In this document: positions 1 through 5,732 of the stretch, piece by piece
Layout of the letters: every line of letters starts with the position of its first letter
Numbering within the stretch: position 1 is the first letter of the stretch
Assembly (NCBI GenBank): GCA_030629475.1
Contig: DAOVOU010000054.1
Location: 1-9,132 of the forward strand
DNA: 9,132 bases
Origin: Desulfobacterales bacterium
GTDB lineage: Bacteria > Desulfobacterota > Desulfobacteria > Desulfobacterales > C00003060
Direction: 5' to 3'
The notes under the pieces: model-generated
What the model saw: only the letters and a program-made list of their open reading frames with translations
Databases searched by the model: none
What the model was told of the DNA's origin: nothing
Program-made: the position numbers and the translations under genes

Positions 1-10
1 CAGCCAGTTA

Positions 11-79
11 GGCCTGCCCTGGCGCGACATCCCAAGATGATTTTGGTGCCCATGTAGTCCCGGCCCGCCCTGGCGCGAC
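11..79. repeat. 18-bp direct repeat pair in the leader region
   Basis: An 18-bp sequence, ggcctgccctggcgcgac (11-28), recurs at 62-79 with one mismatch (t to c at the fifth base). The copies start 51 bp apart. I see no convincing gene in bases 1-250, so this is intergenic repeat material or the end of something lying off the window. Its function is unknown. Confidence 0.6.
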
Positions 80-112
80 GTGCTTAAATTAATCTACTAA
101 GCTTATAATCCC

Positions 113-136
113 GGTCTGGGCCAGGGTCTGGGCCAG
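113..136. repeat. 12-bp tandem duplication
   Basis: The 12-mer ggtctgggccag occurs twice in perfect tandem (113-124 and 125-136). It lies inside a weak dyad: CCCGGT at 110-115 can pair with ACCGGG at 147-152. Just downstream (155-180) is a degenerate series of AAC(C) units. It looks like replication-slippage repeat sequence, with no sign of coding. Confidence 0.6.
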
Positions 137-190
137 GGGCTTTTCAACCGGGAACCCTGAACGTTGAACCGCTCAACCCACGTAAAAGTG

Positions 191-219
191 TTGACCATGG
201 CGTGGCTTGCTTATAGAGT
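191..219 (+). promoter_or_regulatory. candidate sigma70-type promoter for the VCBS-repeat gene
   Basis: TTGACC (191-196, five of six matches to the -35 consensus) is followed after 17 bp by TAGAGT (214-219, four of six to -10). That would start transcription near 226 and leave a short leader of about 25 nt containing the Shine-Dalgarno. A better isolated -10-like TATAAT lies at 104-109 but has no good -35 partner. Prediction by eye only. Confidence 0.35.
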
Positions 220-250
220 ATAAACGGGTTGCCGACAAGGAGGTCTGAAA

Positions 251-1921
251 TTGAAAACTGAAGTGCTGAAACAACTGTTTGGGCTTGTATTGTTGTTCTC
301 TGTGGTCGTCCTTGCTGCTGGGGGAGGCATGGCCGACGAGCCTTCCCGGGTCGTGATTGTGCCATTCAAGATGAATGCGGACAGGGATCTTTCATTCCTG
401 AAGGAAGGCATCGTTGACATGCTAACGTCGCGCTTGTCATGGGGGAACAGGGTGATAGTTGGAAGGGAAGACACGGATCACGTGCTCGCGGACATATCCG
501 TGCCGGTTAACGAAGAAATCGCACGGGCCATAGGCACCAGGCTCCGGGCCGACTATGTCTTGTTTGGAAGTCTCACCATATTCGGCAACAGCATCAGCCT
601 CGACGCCAAGATGGTGGATGTCCACCAGAAGAAACCGACGTTCACCTTCTTCAAGCAAAGCAAGGAAATCGACGAGGTGATTCCTCAAATCGATCTTCTT
701 GCTGCCCGGATCAACGAAATGGTTTTTGGCCGCCCTGTCGGCTCCCGGCGGCCGCCCGTCCACGCAGGGAAGCGCCCTGCCACCTATGTCCATCCGGAAA
801 GCCTTCTGGCCGGGGAATCAAGCGGTCAGGCAAAAGCCTTAGACGTAAAACCTGCCCCGGCAATGGGGCCCGGCCTAGCGGAATCCGGCGGCATGAGACC
901 CGCCGATACGGCATCAGCAGCCTTCTGGGAAAGCAGGGGCTTTAAGGCCTTCATCAAGGGGATAGCCATTGGCGATGTGGATGGAGACAGCAAGATAGAA
1001 ACTGTCTTCATAAGTGATCGGCGTATTTATGTGTACCGGTATGAGAATAAGAAGTTTTTGAAAATAAGGGAGCTGGCTGGAAAGAGATATCAAAAATTCA
1101 TCGGCGTTGACGTGGCTGACATTAACGATAACGGCTATGCGGAAATATTTGTCACAAGCCTCAAAAGCGCCGGGCAGCGTCTTGATTCATTTGTACTGGA
1201 GTGGGACGGCGATGTTTTTAGACCGGTCAGTGAGGACGACTCCTGGTATTACCGGGTCATTGAATCGCCTGAAGGCGGCAAGATCCTGCTCGGACAGAAG
1301 CGGAGGATGGACGACCCCTTTGTGTCCGGGGTCTATCAATTAACTTGGCGTAATGGCGAATATGGGCCTGAAGAGCGTCTGACGTTGCCAAGAGGGATCA
1401 ACATTTTTGGGTTTGCCCTGGGCGATGTCATGAACAACGGGCGGCAAATGATCGTTACATTCGACAAACGTGACCATATTAGTCTTCTTACCCCATCTGG
1501 CGAGGAACAATGGAAGAGTGACAAATCGTACGGCGGTAGCATGAATTATCTTAAGTTCAGCTCACAAGCTGGTGAGTACGACACGGACCGTCTCTATCTG
1601 CCCCAACGGATTTTTATCAGGGACCTGGACAGGGACGGCACGCATGAAATGGTCGTGGTCAGCAACGAGCTTTCACGCGGACAGTGGTTCAGGCGCCTTC
1701 GAAAGTTCAAAAACGGCCACATGGAGTGTCTTTCCTGGAAAAGTCCTGGGCTTACGCTGAATTGGCAAACTCCGAAGATATCGGGCCATATCAGCGACTA
1801 TGCCATCGGCGATTTTGACCATGACGGCAGGGATGAACTTGTTGCAGCCGTGGTGGCTGCCAAGGGAAGTGCCTTGAGTGCTGCCAGGAGTTCGATCATT
1901 GGGTACGAGCTCATTAAATAA
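251..1921 (+). CDS. exported FG-GAP/VCBS-repeat protein with N-terminal TolB/FlgO/CsgG-like domain
   Basis: A 556-residue protein, function not established. The start is TTG at 251, chosen because AAGGAGGT at 238-245 sits just ahead of it and the first residues form a signal peptide: basic start (Lys2, Lys7), hydrophobic core about 9-23, possible cleavage near AAGGGMA-D (22-29). Residues 32-160 resemble the TolB-N/FlgO/CsgG-like alpha/beta fold: VVIVPF, then a long helix, VIVGRE, and RADYVLFGSLTIFGNSISL. Residues 160-225 are a Pro/Ala-rich linker. The C-terminal half has five FG-GAP/VCBS calcium-loop motifs: GDVDGDSKIE (241), ADINDNGYAEI (289), a weaker GDVMNNGRQM (391), RDLDRDGTHEM (457) and GDFDHDGRDEL (520). 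This suggests a beta-propeller in the periplasm or at the outer surface. It is monocistronic here, and no partner is visible in the window. Confidence 0.88.
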   Translation: MKTEVLKQLFGLVLLFSVVVLAAGGGMADEPSRVVIVPFKMNADRDLSFLKEGIVDMLTSRLSWGNRVIVGREDTDHVLADISVPVNEEIARAIGTRLRADYVLFGSLTIFGNSISLDAKMVDVHQKKPTFTFFKQSKEIDEVIPQIDLLAARINEMVFGRPVGSRRPPVHAGKRPATYVHPESLLAGESSGQAKALDVKPAPAMGPGLAESGGMRPADTASAAFWESRGFKAFIKGIAIGDVDGDSKIETVFISDRRIYVYRYENKKFLKIRELAGKRYQKFIGVDVADINDNGYAEIFVTSLKSAGQRLDSFVLEWDGDVFRPVSEDDSWYYRVIESPEGGKILLGQKRRMDDPFVSGVYQLTWRNGEYGPEERLTLPRGINIFGFALGDVMNNGRQMIVTFDKRDHISLLTPSGEEQWKSDKSYGGSMNYLKFSSQAGEYDTDRLYLPQRIFIRDLDRDGTHEMVVVSNELSRGQWFRRLRKFKNGHMECLSWKSPGLTLNWQTPKISGHISDYAIGDFDHDGRDELVAAVVAAKGSALSAARSSIIGYELIK

Positions 1922-1990
1922 ATGTCTCGGAATTTCTACAACTCTTTGTAATCATTCATCTTTCACTAGCAGTTTTCTGTGCCATTGATC

Positions 1991-2112
1991 TGGAATGATG
2001 GAATAGTGGAAGAATGGAATGTTGGGGATGAAAGGCCCAAAAGAATCATTTCTAATTTGTTTTAAATCCTCTTAACCCAATATTCCACCGTTCCACCATT
2101 CCATTATTCCAA
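1991..2112. repeat. large inverted repeat with 8-bp periodic arms
   Basis: The left arm (1992-2026) and right arm (2076-2110) are inverted copies of 35 bp with six differences, two of which would be G:U pairs in RNA. Each arm is also an array of 8-bp units: left tggaatga, tggaatag, tggaagaa, tggaatgt (1991-2022); right tattccac, cgttccac, cattccat, tattccaa (2081-2112). The loop is 49 nt of AT-rich sequence. It separates the convergent VCBS gene and pyrE-like gene and may act as a bidirectional terminator, although no T-run follows. It resembles dispersed intergenic repeats that I associate with Desulfobacterales, a memory-based impression. Confidence 0.75.
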
Positions 2113-2114
2113 TT

Positions 2115-2127
2115 GGGGCGGAGCCCC
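2115..2127 (-). terminator. small GC hairpin downstream of pyrE-like gene
   Basis: GGGGC (2115-2119), loop GGA, GCCCC (2123-2127) form a perfect five-pair hairpin nine bases beyond the stop codon of the minus-strand gene. It abuts the large periodic inverted repeat. There is no clear U-tract on either strand, so a termination role is only plausible. Confidence 0.35.
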
Positions 2128-2135
2128 TAAGTATT

Positions 2136-2726
2136 TTACTCGAATTTTAGTACTTCGCTCTTAGTTGTTAACGCTAATATATCAATTCCAGTATCCTCGA
2201 TAAATTTTATTCGACATAATTTCCCGGTTGAATCTTTTTCTTCCCTGTCAACACCGACGATCATTGCTTTTATTTCGAGATTTGGGAAAGATGATAGCAT
2301 ATCTATAGCTTCGTATTTTGTGCCACCATCTGTAATAACATCATCAAGAACTAAAACGTTACTTGCTTTCGTAAGATCGTATCCAACAAACTGTCCACCT
2401 TCTGCATGAGTTTTACGGACTTTTCTGTTGTATGCAAATGGTATTGAAATATTATATTTTTGGTATAAGCCAATACTTGTTGCTAAGCTAATATTAATGC
2501 CTTTATATGCAGGACCAAAAAGGACATCTACCTTATCTAATGAGTTTTCAATTATGAAATCGGCAAAAAAATTGCCAAGTTGGATTAATTCGCGCCCCAA
2601 ACAAATTTCACCAAAATTGAAAAAAATATTTGATTTTTTTCCACTTTTAAGTGTGAAGTTTCCAAATTTGACAGCATTGGTACCTGATATGAATTTTGCA
2701 AAAGCGATATTAGTTGGCTCTTTCAT
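2136..2726 (-). CDS. pyrE: orotate phosphoribosyltransferase
   Basis: Transfers ribose-5-phosphate from PRPP to orotate, giving OMP in the penultimate step of cytoplasmic UMP synthesis. It has 196 residues, close to the usual family length. Visible motifs: KSGKKSNIFF (27-36), GPAYKG (71-76), the flexible catalytic loop NRKVRKTHAEGG (100-111, with its basic residues and His), and the PRPP-binding signature VLVLDDVITDGGT (124-136). I prefer ATG at 2726, which has GAGAGG just upstream, over TTG at 2738, whose AAGGA is too close. No other pyrimidine genes are adjacent. The gene is clearly more AT-rich than the genes on either side and uses many AT-ending codons, suggesting acquisition from another lineage. 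It may be the cell's only pyrE or a second copy; the window cannot tell. Confidence 0.93.
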   Translation of the reverse strand: MKEPTNIAFAKFISGTNAVKFGNFTLKSGKKSNIFFNFGEICLGRELIQLGNFFADFIIENSLDKVDVLFGPAYKGINISLATSIGLYQKYNISIPFAYNRKVRKTHAEGGQFVGYDLTKASNVLVLDDVITDGGTKYEAIDMLSSFPNLEIKAMIVGVDREEKDSTGKLCRIKFIEDTGIDILALTTKSEVLKFE

Positions 2727-2771
2727 CTCGCCTCTCAATCCTTGTTTTTTTGTGAAAAATTAAAGCAAGTT

Positions 2772-2837
2772 ATAAAATCGCTGCGCGATTTTATGCAACA
2801 CGGCGAGGCGTAGGCTCTCCGAGCCGGAGGCCTTACG
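2772..2837. repeat. double hairpin between pyrE-like gene and PIN operon
   Basis: ATAAAATCGC (2772-2781), loop tgc, GCGATTTTAT (2785-2794) is a perfect 10-bp stem. Next to it GGCTC/GAGCC (2813-2817/2821-2825) form a second hairpin, with CGTA (2809-2812) and TACG (2834-2837) able to extend it. This block fills the space between the end of the PIN-partner gene and the pyrE-like gene. It could terminate the upstream operon or be a dispersed palindromic repeat. It also creates false short reading frames. Confidence 0.55.
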
Positions 2838-2856
2838 GGGCACAAAGTTGACAGGG

Positions 2857-3084
2857 TCACTGAGTTGCTCTCTTCTTCTTTCTGCGGGAAAGAATCTCGT
2901 CATATAGTTCATCAACGGTTGTGTCTTTGAAATAACGAGATCTTTTCTTGGCATAATCACCACTTCCGCGTTCGTAAGTCATATGGAACCTTAGAGTTTC
3001 GGCCAATCCCATCTCTCTTAGTAAAATTCGAAACGCTCTTTTTTGGATATCCATATCTGTGTGATATTCTGTTGTGCTTTTCAT
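2857..3084 (-). CDS. small partner protein of the PIN-domain gene (antitoxin-like)
   Basis: A 75-residue protein starting MKSTTEYHTDMDIQ. The ATG at 3084 is chosen over longer upstream frames because GCGGAGGG lies just ahead and its first four bases form ATGA with the stop of the PIN gene, a classic translational-coupling overlap. It contains RAFRILLREMGLAETLRFHMTY, then GSGDYAKKRSRYF, then a TTVDELYDEILSRRKKKRATQ-type helical basic tail. It resembles the small helical proteins with a DYT/DYAK..R motif often encoded beside PIN proteins, probably as antitoxins. That assignment is from memory and context. In this operon it lies downstream of the PIN gene, the reverse of the usual antitoxin-first order. 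Confidence 0.75.
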   Translation of the reverse strand: MKSTTEYHTDMDIQKRAFRILLREMGLAETLRFHMTYERGSGDYAKKRSRYFKDTTVDELYDEILSRRKKKRATQ

Positions 3085-3527
3085 AAACCCTCCGCAAGAA
3101 CATATTCTATTGGATTCATAATCTTTATGGTTTGATCCGATGTCGCCTTCTTGGCCTTCTTTAGGAAAGAATCGTCGCAAGTTATGAAAAAATCTATTTT
3201 CCCCTGAATGGCAGCAGCCAGATGAAGCGCGTCCATACCATTCAAGCCGGCATTCTCAAACAGCTTTGCCTGTCTTCTTGTATTAGCATTGACTTTGACT
3301 TTTTTATCGGCCTTTGATATCAACTCGTCAATCCTTATCTTGACCGAATAGTACGGATTCTTGCTGTTTTCCAGCTCAGTAACCTCAGATAGAATCAGCT
3401 TGGAATTCCTCAAATCAATATCTGACAGAATCTGAAACAGAGCTTCCGTTTCCAACTTGATCCTTGCCTGACTCTGATCGTCAAATGGCCTGTTTAACGT
3501 GCTGTTATTAAGATAAATTCGTTTCAC
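3081..3527 (-). CDS. PIN-domain protein (putative ribonuclease toxin, first catalytic Asp replaced)
   Basis: 148 residues, from a GTG at 3527 with AGGTAGG about eight bases upstream. PIN proteins are Mg-dependent RNases that use three or four acidic residues. The N-terminal strand reads RIYLNNSTLNRPFDDQS, matching the family pattern IYLD-N/T-x-x-NRPFDDQ except that the first catalytic Asp is Asn7 (AAT). The other acidic positions are present: Glu51/Glu53 region (VTELENSKNP), Asp99 (GLNGMDALHLAAA) and Asp118-Asp119 (FFITCDDSFLKKA). It is the first gene of a two-gene unit, overlapping the small partner by 4 bp. The D to N change may weaken or abolish nuclease activity, or another residue may substitute. 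The fold assignment is secure; toxin function is inference. Confidence 0.87.
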   Translation of the reverse strand: MKRIYLNNSTLNRPFDDQSQARIKLETEALFQILSDIDLRNSKLILSEVTELENSKNPYYSVKIRIDELISKADKKVKVNANTRRQAKLFENAGLNGMDALHLAAAIQGKIDFFITCDDSFLKKAKKATSDQTIKIMNPIEYVLAEGL

Positions 3528-3615
3528 TATTCGCCTACCTGCCTTCGCCTCTCAGTACATTCTTGCCTCACGGGTCTTTCCTGAAGGCTTCTGACCTTAT
3601 CCTCTTTTCTCATAA

Positions 3616-3658
3616 CATGCAACCGGGCTAAAAGTCCAAATTTTTGACAGGTTGCATG
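3616..3658. repeat. 9-bp inverted repeat upstream of the PIN operon
   Basis: CATGCAACC (3616-3624) and GGTTGCATG (3650-3658) are perfect inverted copies separated by 25 bp. They lie about 90-130 bp ahead of the PIN start codon. They could be a regulator-binding site for the operon or a simple hairpin. No regulator is identified. Confidence 0.45.
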
Positions 3659-3808
3659 ACATTGATCGCCAATACACCGTTCAGAGTGCAGATTTGCAAA
3701 TGATAAGTTTTGTCACTGACTTGGGCCAAAGGATGGACACACATAGCCACTAATCCCTGGGGCGGGCGTTTTGAGGTGTAGGTTTTTATGGCTTTGCGGA
3801 GCCTTTCG

Positions 3809-3837
3809 TTGACACGGACGTTCGGTGATTGTAGATT
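3809..3837 (+). promoter_or_regulatory. consensus-like promoter facing the flavin-oxidoreductase remnant
   Basis: A perfect TTGACA (3809-3814), a 17-bp spacer and TAGATT (3832-3837, four of six to -10). It points toward the decayed gene fragment at 3888, so it may be a surviving promoter of a former gene or a chance match. Confidence 0.3.
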
Positions 3838-3887
3838 CCGTAAGACTCAAAACATCATTGTATGGAACCTACTTTCCACATGATTAA

Positions 3888-4141
3888 GCTTTACAATCGG
3901 GTCTTTTCCCGGCATGGCAGGTAAACTATGCCAACACAGATGGCACAGTGTCCGAGAAGTTGCTCGCGTTCTACACTACGATAGCAGACGGTGGATGCGG
4001 AATGATCTTCACGGGAGCTGCGGTGGTGTCATCAGATTCTGTTGCATTCGACCGTGTGATGCGGATTGACAGCGACCACTGTATCCCCGGACTCAAGGAG
4101 CTTTTTCACGAGATAGAAAAGCGCGGCAGTGTGCCTGCGGT
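3888..4141 (+). pseudogene. N-terminal fragment of an NADH:flavin oxidoreductase (Old Yellow Enzyme family)
   Basis: The frame is open from just after a TAA at 3885. Its clearly family-like part begins VNYANTDGTVSEKLLAFYTT (from 3921) and continues IADGGCGMIFTGAAVV and MRIDSDHCIPGLKELFHEIEKRG, ending at VPAVQ (about 4141). This matches the early FMN-barrel region of OYE-type oxidoreductases: the A..DG.vs..l..fY...A.GG.G.I.tG signature followed by the loop leading to Q-L-x-H. The normal start and roughly 300 or more downstream residues are missing. Right after VPAVQ the sequence switches to a transposase-like reading frame, so the gene was cut by recombination or insertion. It is non-functional. 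An ATG/GTG-initiated product from 3948 is possible but would be only a stub. Confidence 0.75.
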
Positions 4142-4539
4142 CCAACGGACACAGCATCTTGATGGGAAAATACAAGAATGATTGGCAGGATGCTGAATAT
4201 ATTTTGGGTTTATTTGACAAGACGAAATCAAAGGCTCGGCGACTTTACAGTTCATTTGTAAAGATAGGCATTGAGGATGGCAGGAGACCGGAATTAGCTG
4301 GTGGTGGTTTAATTCGAAGTTTAGGGAGCTGGTCAGCAGTTAAAGCGCTTCGAGGCAGAGCGGATCGAATCAAAGGTGATGAGCGCATACTGGGTGATGG
4401 TGATGTCGACAGCGTCTTAAAGGTCGGTCAAGAGCAATTAGAGCGCCGGTATCAGTATCAGAGCAGAGGATATGATTTTGACTTGGGATTTCCCAGCCGA
4501 CAGCAAGCCAATCAATTCAAAGAGGCGAAAAGATTGTGA
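4142..4539 (+). pseudogene. REP-associated tyrosine transposase (RAYT, TnpA_REP) fragment, middle and C-terminal part
   Basis: RAYTs are Y1/HUH single-strand transposases linked to REP/REPIN palindromes. The frame gives NGHSILMGKYKNDWQDAEYILGLF, a helical segment with KARRLYSSFVKIGI, then the hallmark GRRPELAGGGLIRSLGSW, KALRGRADRIKGDERILGDGD and a LERRYQYQSRGYDF helix. This is the region after the catalytic domain in the long RAYT subfamily. The N-terminal catalytic part (HUH and catalytic Tyr) is absent: the sequence before 4142 is a flavin oxidoreductase. The C-terminal DnaA-like helix-turn-helix is also lost after about residue YDFD, where the frame ends in unrelated sequence and a stop at 4537-4539. 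A remnant, not an active enzyme. Confidence 0.8.
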
Positions 4540-4574
4540 CAGAAAACAAACTAATCCTAATTGAATAGATTATA

Positions 4575-4727
4575 TCAATATATCAATACCCGTCCCCTTC
4601 TTGGCCCTTCTCGAAGGCTCTTCGCTTGTTCAACACGTTCAATCGCGGCTACCACTCGGTTCTTCAAATCCTGCTCTCTGATTTTCCTCAGGTCTTTAGT
4701 GAAGCTCTTCTTGAAGTCGGTTTTCAA
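4575..4727 (-). pseudogene. truncated RelE/ParE-type toxin
   Basis: Fifty codons starting at TTG 4727, whose TTGA overlaps the antitoxin stop by 4 bp; GGAG lies about eight bases upstream inside the antitoxin gene. The sequence LKTDFKKSFTKDLRKIREQD followed by LKNRVVAAIERVEQAKSLREG matches the N-terminal half of RelE-like mRNA interferases (F.k.f.kdl.ki.d..l..rv...ie.ve.a.sl.ei). The family then needs a NLKKLKG..YYRIR.GDYRIG core and C-terminal catalytic residues. Here it breaks at about residue 40 into GPRRGRVLIY and a stop, next to the end of the RAYT fragment. The toxin is therefore probably inactive. Too short to be noticed by length-based gene finders. Confidence 0.7.
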
Positions 4728-4933
4728 GTTGTGGTCTCCAGGATTTGGAGAACTTCTGCCCTGCTGACCGACTCGATAGACTCGCCTTCTTTGATAGCAT
4801 TTACCAAAGCAAAATCTTCAAGAACGTCTGCAAACAGTTCGTAAAACAGCTCTCTGCGTTCCTGGAGCAGTTCAATCATAGCCTGCTTGAATAGCTCTTT
4901 GATTTGAGTTTCATCGAGAGATGAGATTGACAT
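4724..4933 (-). CDS. RelB-like antitoxin
   Basis: 69 residues: MSISSLDETQIKELFKQAMI, then a helical ELLQERRELFYELFADVLEDFALVNAIKEGES segment and a C-terminal IESVSRAEVLQILETTT. It resembles the small acidic, all-helical antitoxins (pattern Q-IK.L...A..ELL...ellyelfaevlEDfaL..AI.EG....vsr.Ei..IL) that precede RelE/ParE toxins in many genomes. ATG 4933 is supported by CAGGAGG six bases upstream. The following toxin gene overlaps by 4 bp and is truncated, so this would be an orphaned antitoxin. A palindrome (4981-4990) about 50 bp upstream could be its own operator. Confidence 0.82.
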   Translation of the reverse strand: MSISSLDETQIKELFKQAMIELLQERRELFYELFADVLEDFALVNAIKEGESIESVSRAEVLQILETTT

Positions 4934-4953
4934 ATCTGCCTCCTGGCATCGGC

Positions 4954-5038
4954 GAAAGTAATCTTTTTCTGTTGGGGTTATGCATATGCAGCTTAATTGT
5001 TACTTTCAGGTATCTTTTTCTATGCTTGCAAAAAGCAA
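4954..5038 (-). promoter_or_regulatory. candidate operator region of the antitoxin operon
   Basis: Just upstream of the antitoxin start are a perfect 10-bp palindrome TGCATATGCA (4981-4990), inverted copies GAAAGTAA (4954-4961) and TTACTTTC (5000-5007), a repeated atctttttct (4961-4970 and 5012-5021), and a small hairpin TTGC/GCAA (5026-5038). Type II antitoxins commonly repress their own promoters through such palindromes. No clear -35/-10 pair was identified. Confidence 0.4.
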
Positions 5039-5184
5039 CTTCTTATCATCTCATCTAATGATATAACATCATAGTGAGGAATCATGCCGATTTCAATTTT
5101 CGATTTTATATCATAAGTTAATTCAATTTCCCAACCCCATATTTTCTTTCCATGCGCTATTGGGGACGTAGTTAACTTTTTAAC
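5020..5184 (-). pseudogene. short decayed reading frame, unknown family
   Basis: On the minus strand a frame with no start codon runs open from 5184 to a TAG at 5020-5022. It gives a protein-like string that includes HGKKIWGWEIELTYDIKSK then IEIGMIPHYDVISLDEMIRS. The first codons fall in the repeat abutting the RAYT stop (5157-5184). The natural reading is that the element lies within or next to an older gene and only that gene's 3' end survives. I do not recognise the family. It may simply be a chance frame, given its 54 codons. Confidence 0.35.
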
Positions 5185-5189
5185 TTAAG
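5161..5189. repeat. RAYT-flanking repeat (GGGGACGTA...GTTAAC type)
   Basis: Immediately beyond the stop codon of the minus-strand RAYT remnant lies tggggacgta followed by a small perfect hairpin, GTTAA (5171-5175), loop CTTT, TTAAC (5180-5184). A related start, ttgggggacgtact, recurs at 8629-8642, where it forms one arm of a REPIN-like structure. It is probably the REP sequence recognised by this transposase family. Confidence 0.5.
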
Positions 5190-5190
5190 T

Positions 5191-5532
5191 TTATCCAACC
5201 AGCGAATATTTTCTATCCTTTGCCAGTTTCTCGCCTCGAATTGCTGATTTGCTGACAGCCGGAAGTGAAATTTGTAGTTTGCGGGCAAGAGATGACATGG
5301 TGATTCCCGGCTCTCTTACCGCCCAGTAGCATAAAAGGCTGCGGGCTTCGACAAAGTGGCGATAGCTTCCAGCAGCCCAAACATCCCCTGGCTTCACACC
5401 TAATACCTCAGCCACCCTGGCCGCCGTTTTATCTAATGTGAAGCCACGGGATTCAAGATCGTATTTTCTTTCCATTGCCTCGTTGGCAGAAGCAAAGACT
5501 CTTTCCACAAAATTGCCGTCACCTAAAATCCG
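5191..5532 (-). pseudogene. RAYT transposase C-terminal fragment with helix-turn-helix
   Basis: The homologous frame starts at CGG (5532): RILGDGNFVERVFASANEA, MERKYDLESRGFTLDKTAAR, VAEVLGVKPGDVWAAGSYRH, then the DnaA-like HTH FVEARSLLCYWAVREPG and LARKLQISLPAVSKSAIRGE, ending KYSLVG at 5191. This is the C-terminal DNA-binding region of the long RAYT family. An internal ATG at 5508 could start translation, but the frame is homologous from 5532, just after an in-frame TGA. The N-terminal catalytic part is not attached: about 20 residues of it survive at 5732, on the other side of the 5540-5792 inverted-repeat segment. It therefore lacks the HUH and Tyr catalytic residues and cannot transpose on its own. 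Confidence 0.85.
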
Positions 5533-5732
5533 GGAAAAATGGGGTCAGCCCTTGACATGGGACAAAATTTGCTATGACCTGTTGAACTTGTTTTCCTAAG
5601 ACCTTGTCCTTTCTCCCGTGGAAGAGATGACCACTCCTTGTGCTCTTTCTCTCCTTTTCCTCTTTCTGTCATTACCGCGAGACTTGCATGGCAAAAACTT
5701 CCTTCGTATTCAATGAGTAGGCGTCTTGCCAT
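5523..5732 (-). pseudogene. RAYT transposase N-terminal stub
   Basis: ATG at 5732 begins MARRLLIEYEGSFCHASLAV, matching the conserved RAYT start (MARPLRIEYEGAFYHVT.RGN). The similarity ends after about 20-25 residues. The rest (KGEKEHKEW..., then CPMSRADP from the repeat) is unrelated and runs into a stop at 5523. With the 5191-5532 fragment it represents a single transposase gene that lost its central catalytic region, or two nested remnants. The homologous part covers about 5660-5732 only. Confidence 0.7.

Larger units (their letters stand above)
3528..3887. other. gene-free stretch, mostly featureless
   Basis: I find no supportable coding frame in this 360-bp interval on either strand. 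It contains the upstream region of the PIN operon, a 9-bp inverted repeat (3616-3658) and a consensus-like promoter on the + strand (3809-3837). The rest looks like decayed intergenic sequence leading into the flavin-oxidoreductase fragment. Confidence 0.6.

Noticed and set aside
104..109. TATAAT as the main promoter of the VCBS gene
   Set aside because: No acceptable -35 sequence at 16-18 bp, and a better pair lies closer to the start codon at 191-219.
437..793. 118-residue minus frame
   Set aside because: Antisense shadow of the VCBS-repeat gene; no Shine-Dalgarno or domain signal.
1991..2112. CRISPR array
   Set aside because: The repeat units are only 8 bp, contiguous and inverted between arms, with no spacers and no cas genes in the window.
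2428..2763. 111-residue + strand frame
   Set aside because: Antisense to the clear orotate phosphoribosyltransferase; composition is a mirror of that gene.
2760..2963. 67-residue minus frame overlapping the PIN partner gene and hairpins
   Set aside because: Different frame from the well-supported 75-residue partner gene, and half of it is repeat sequence.
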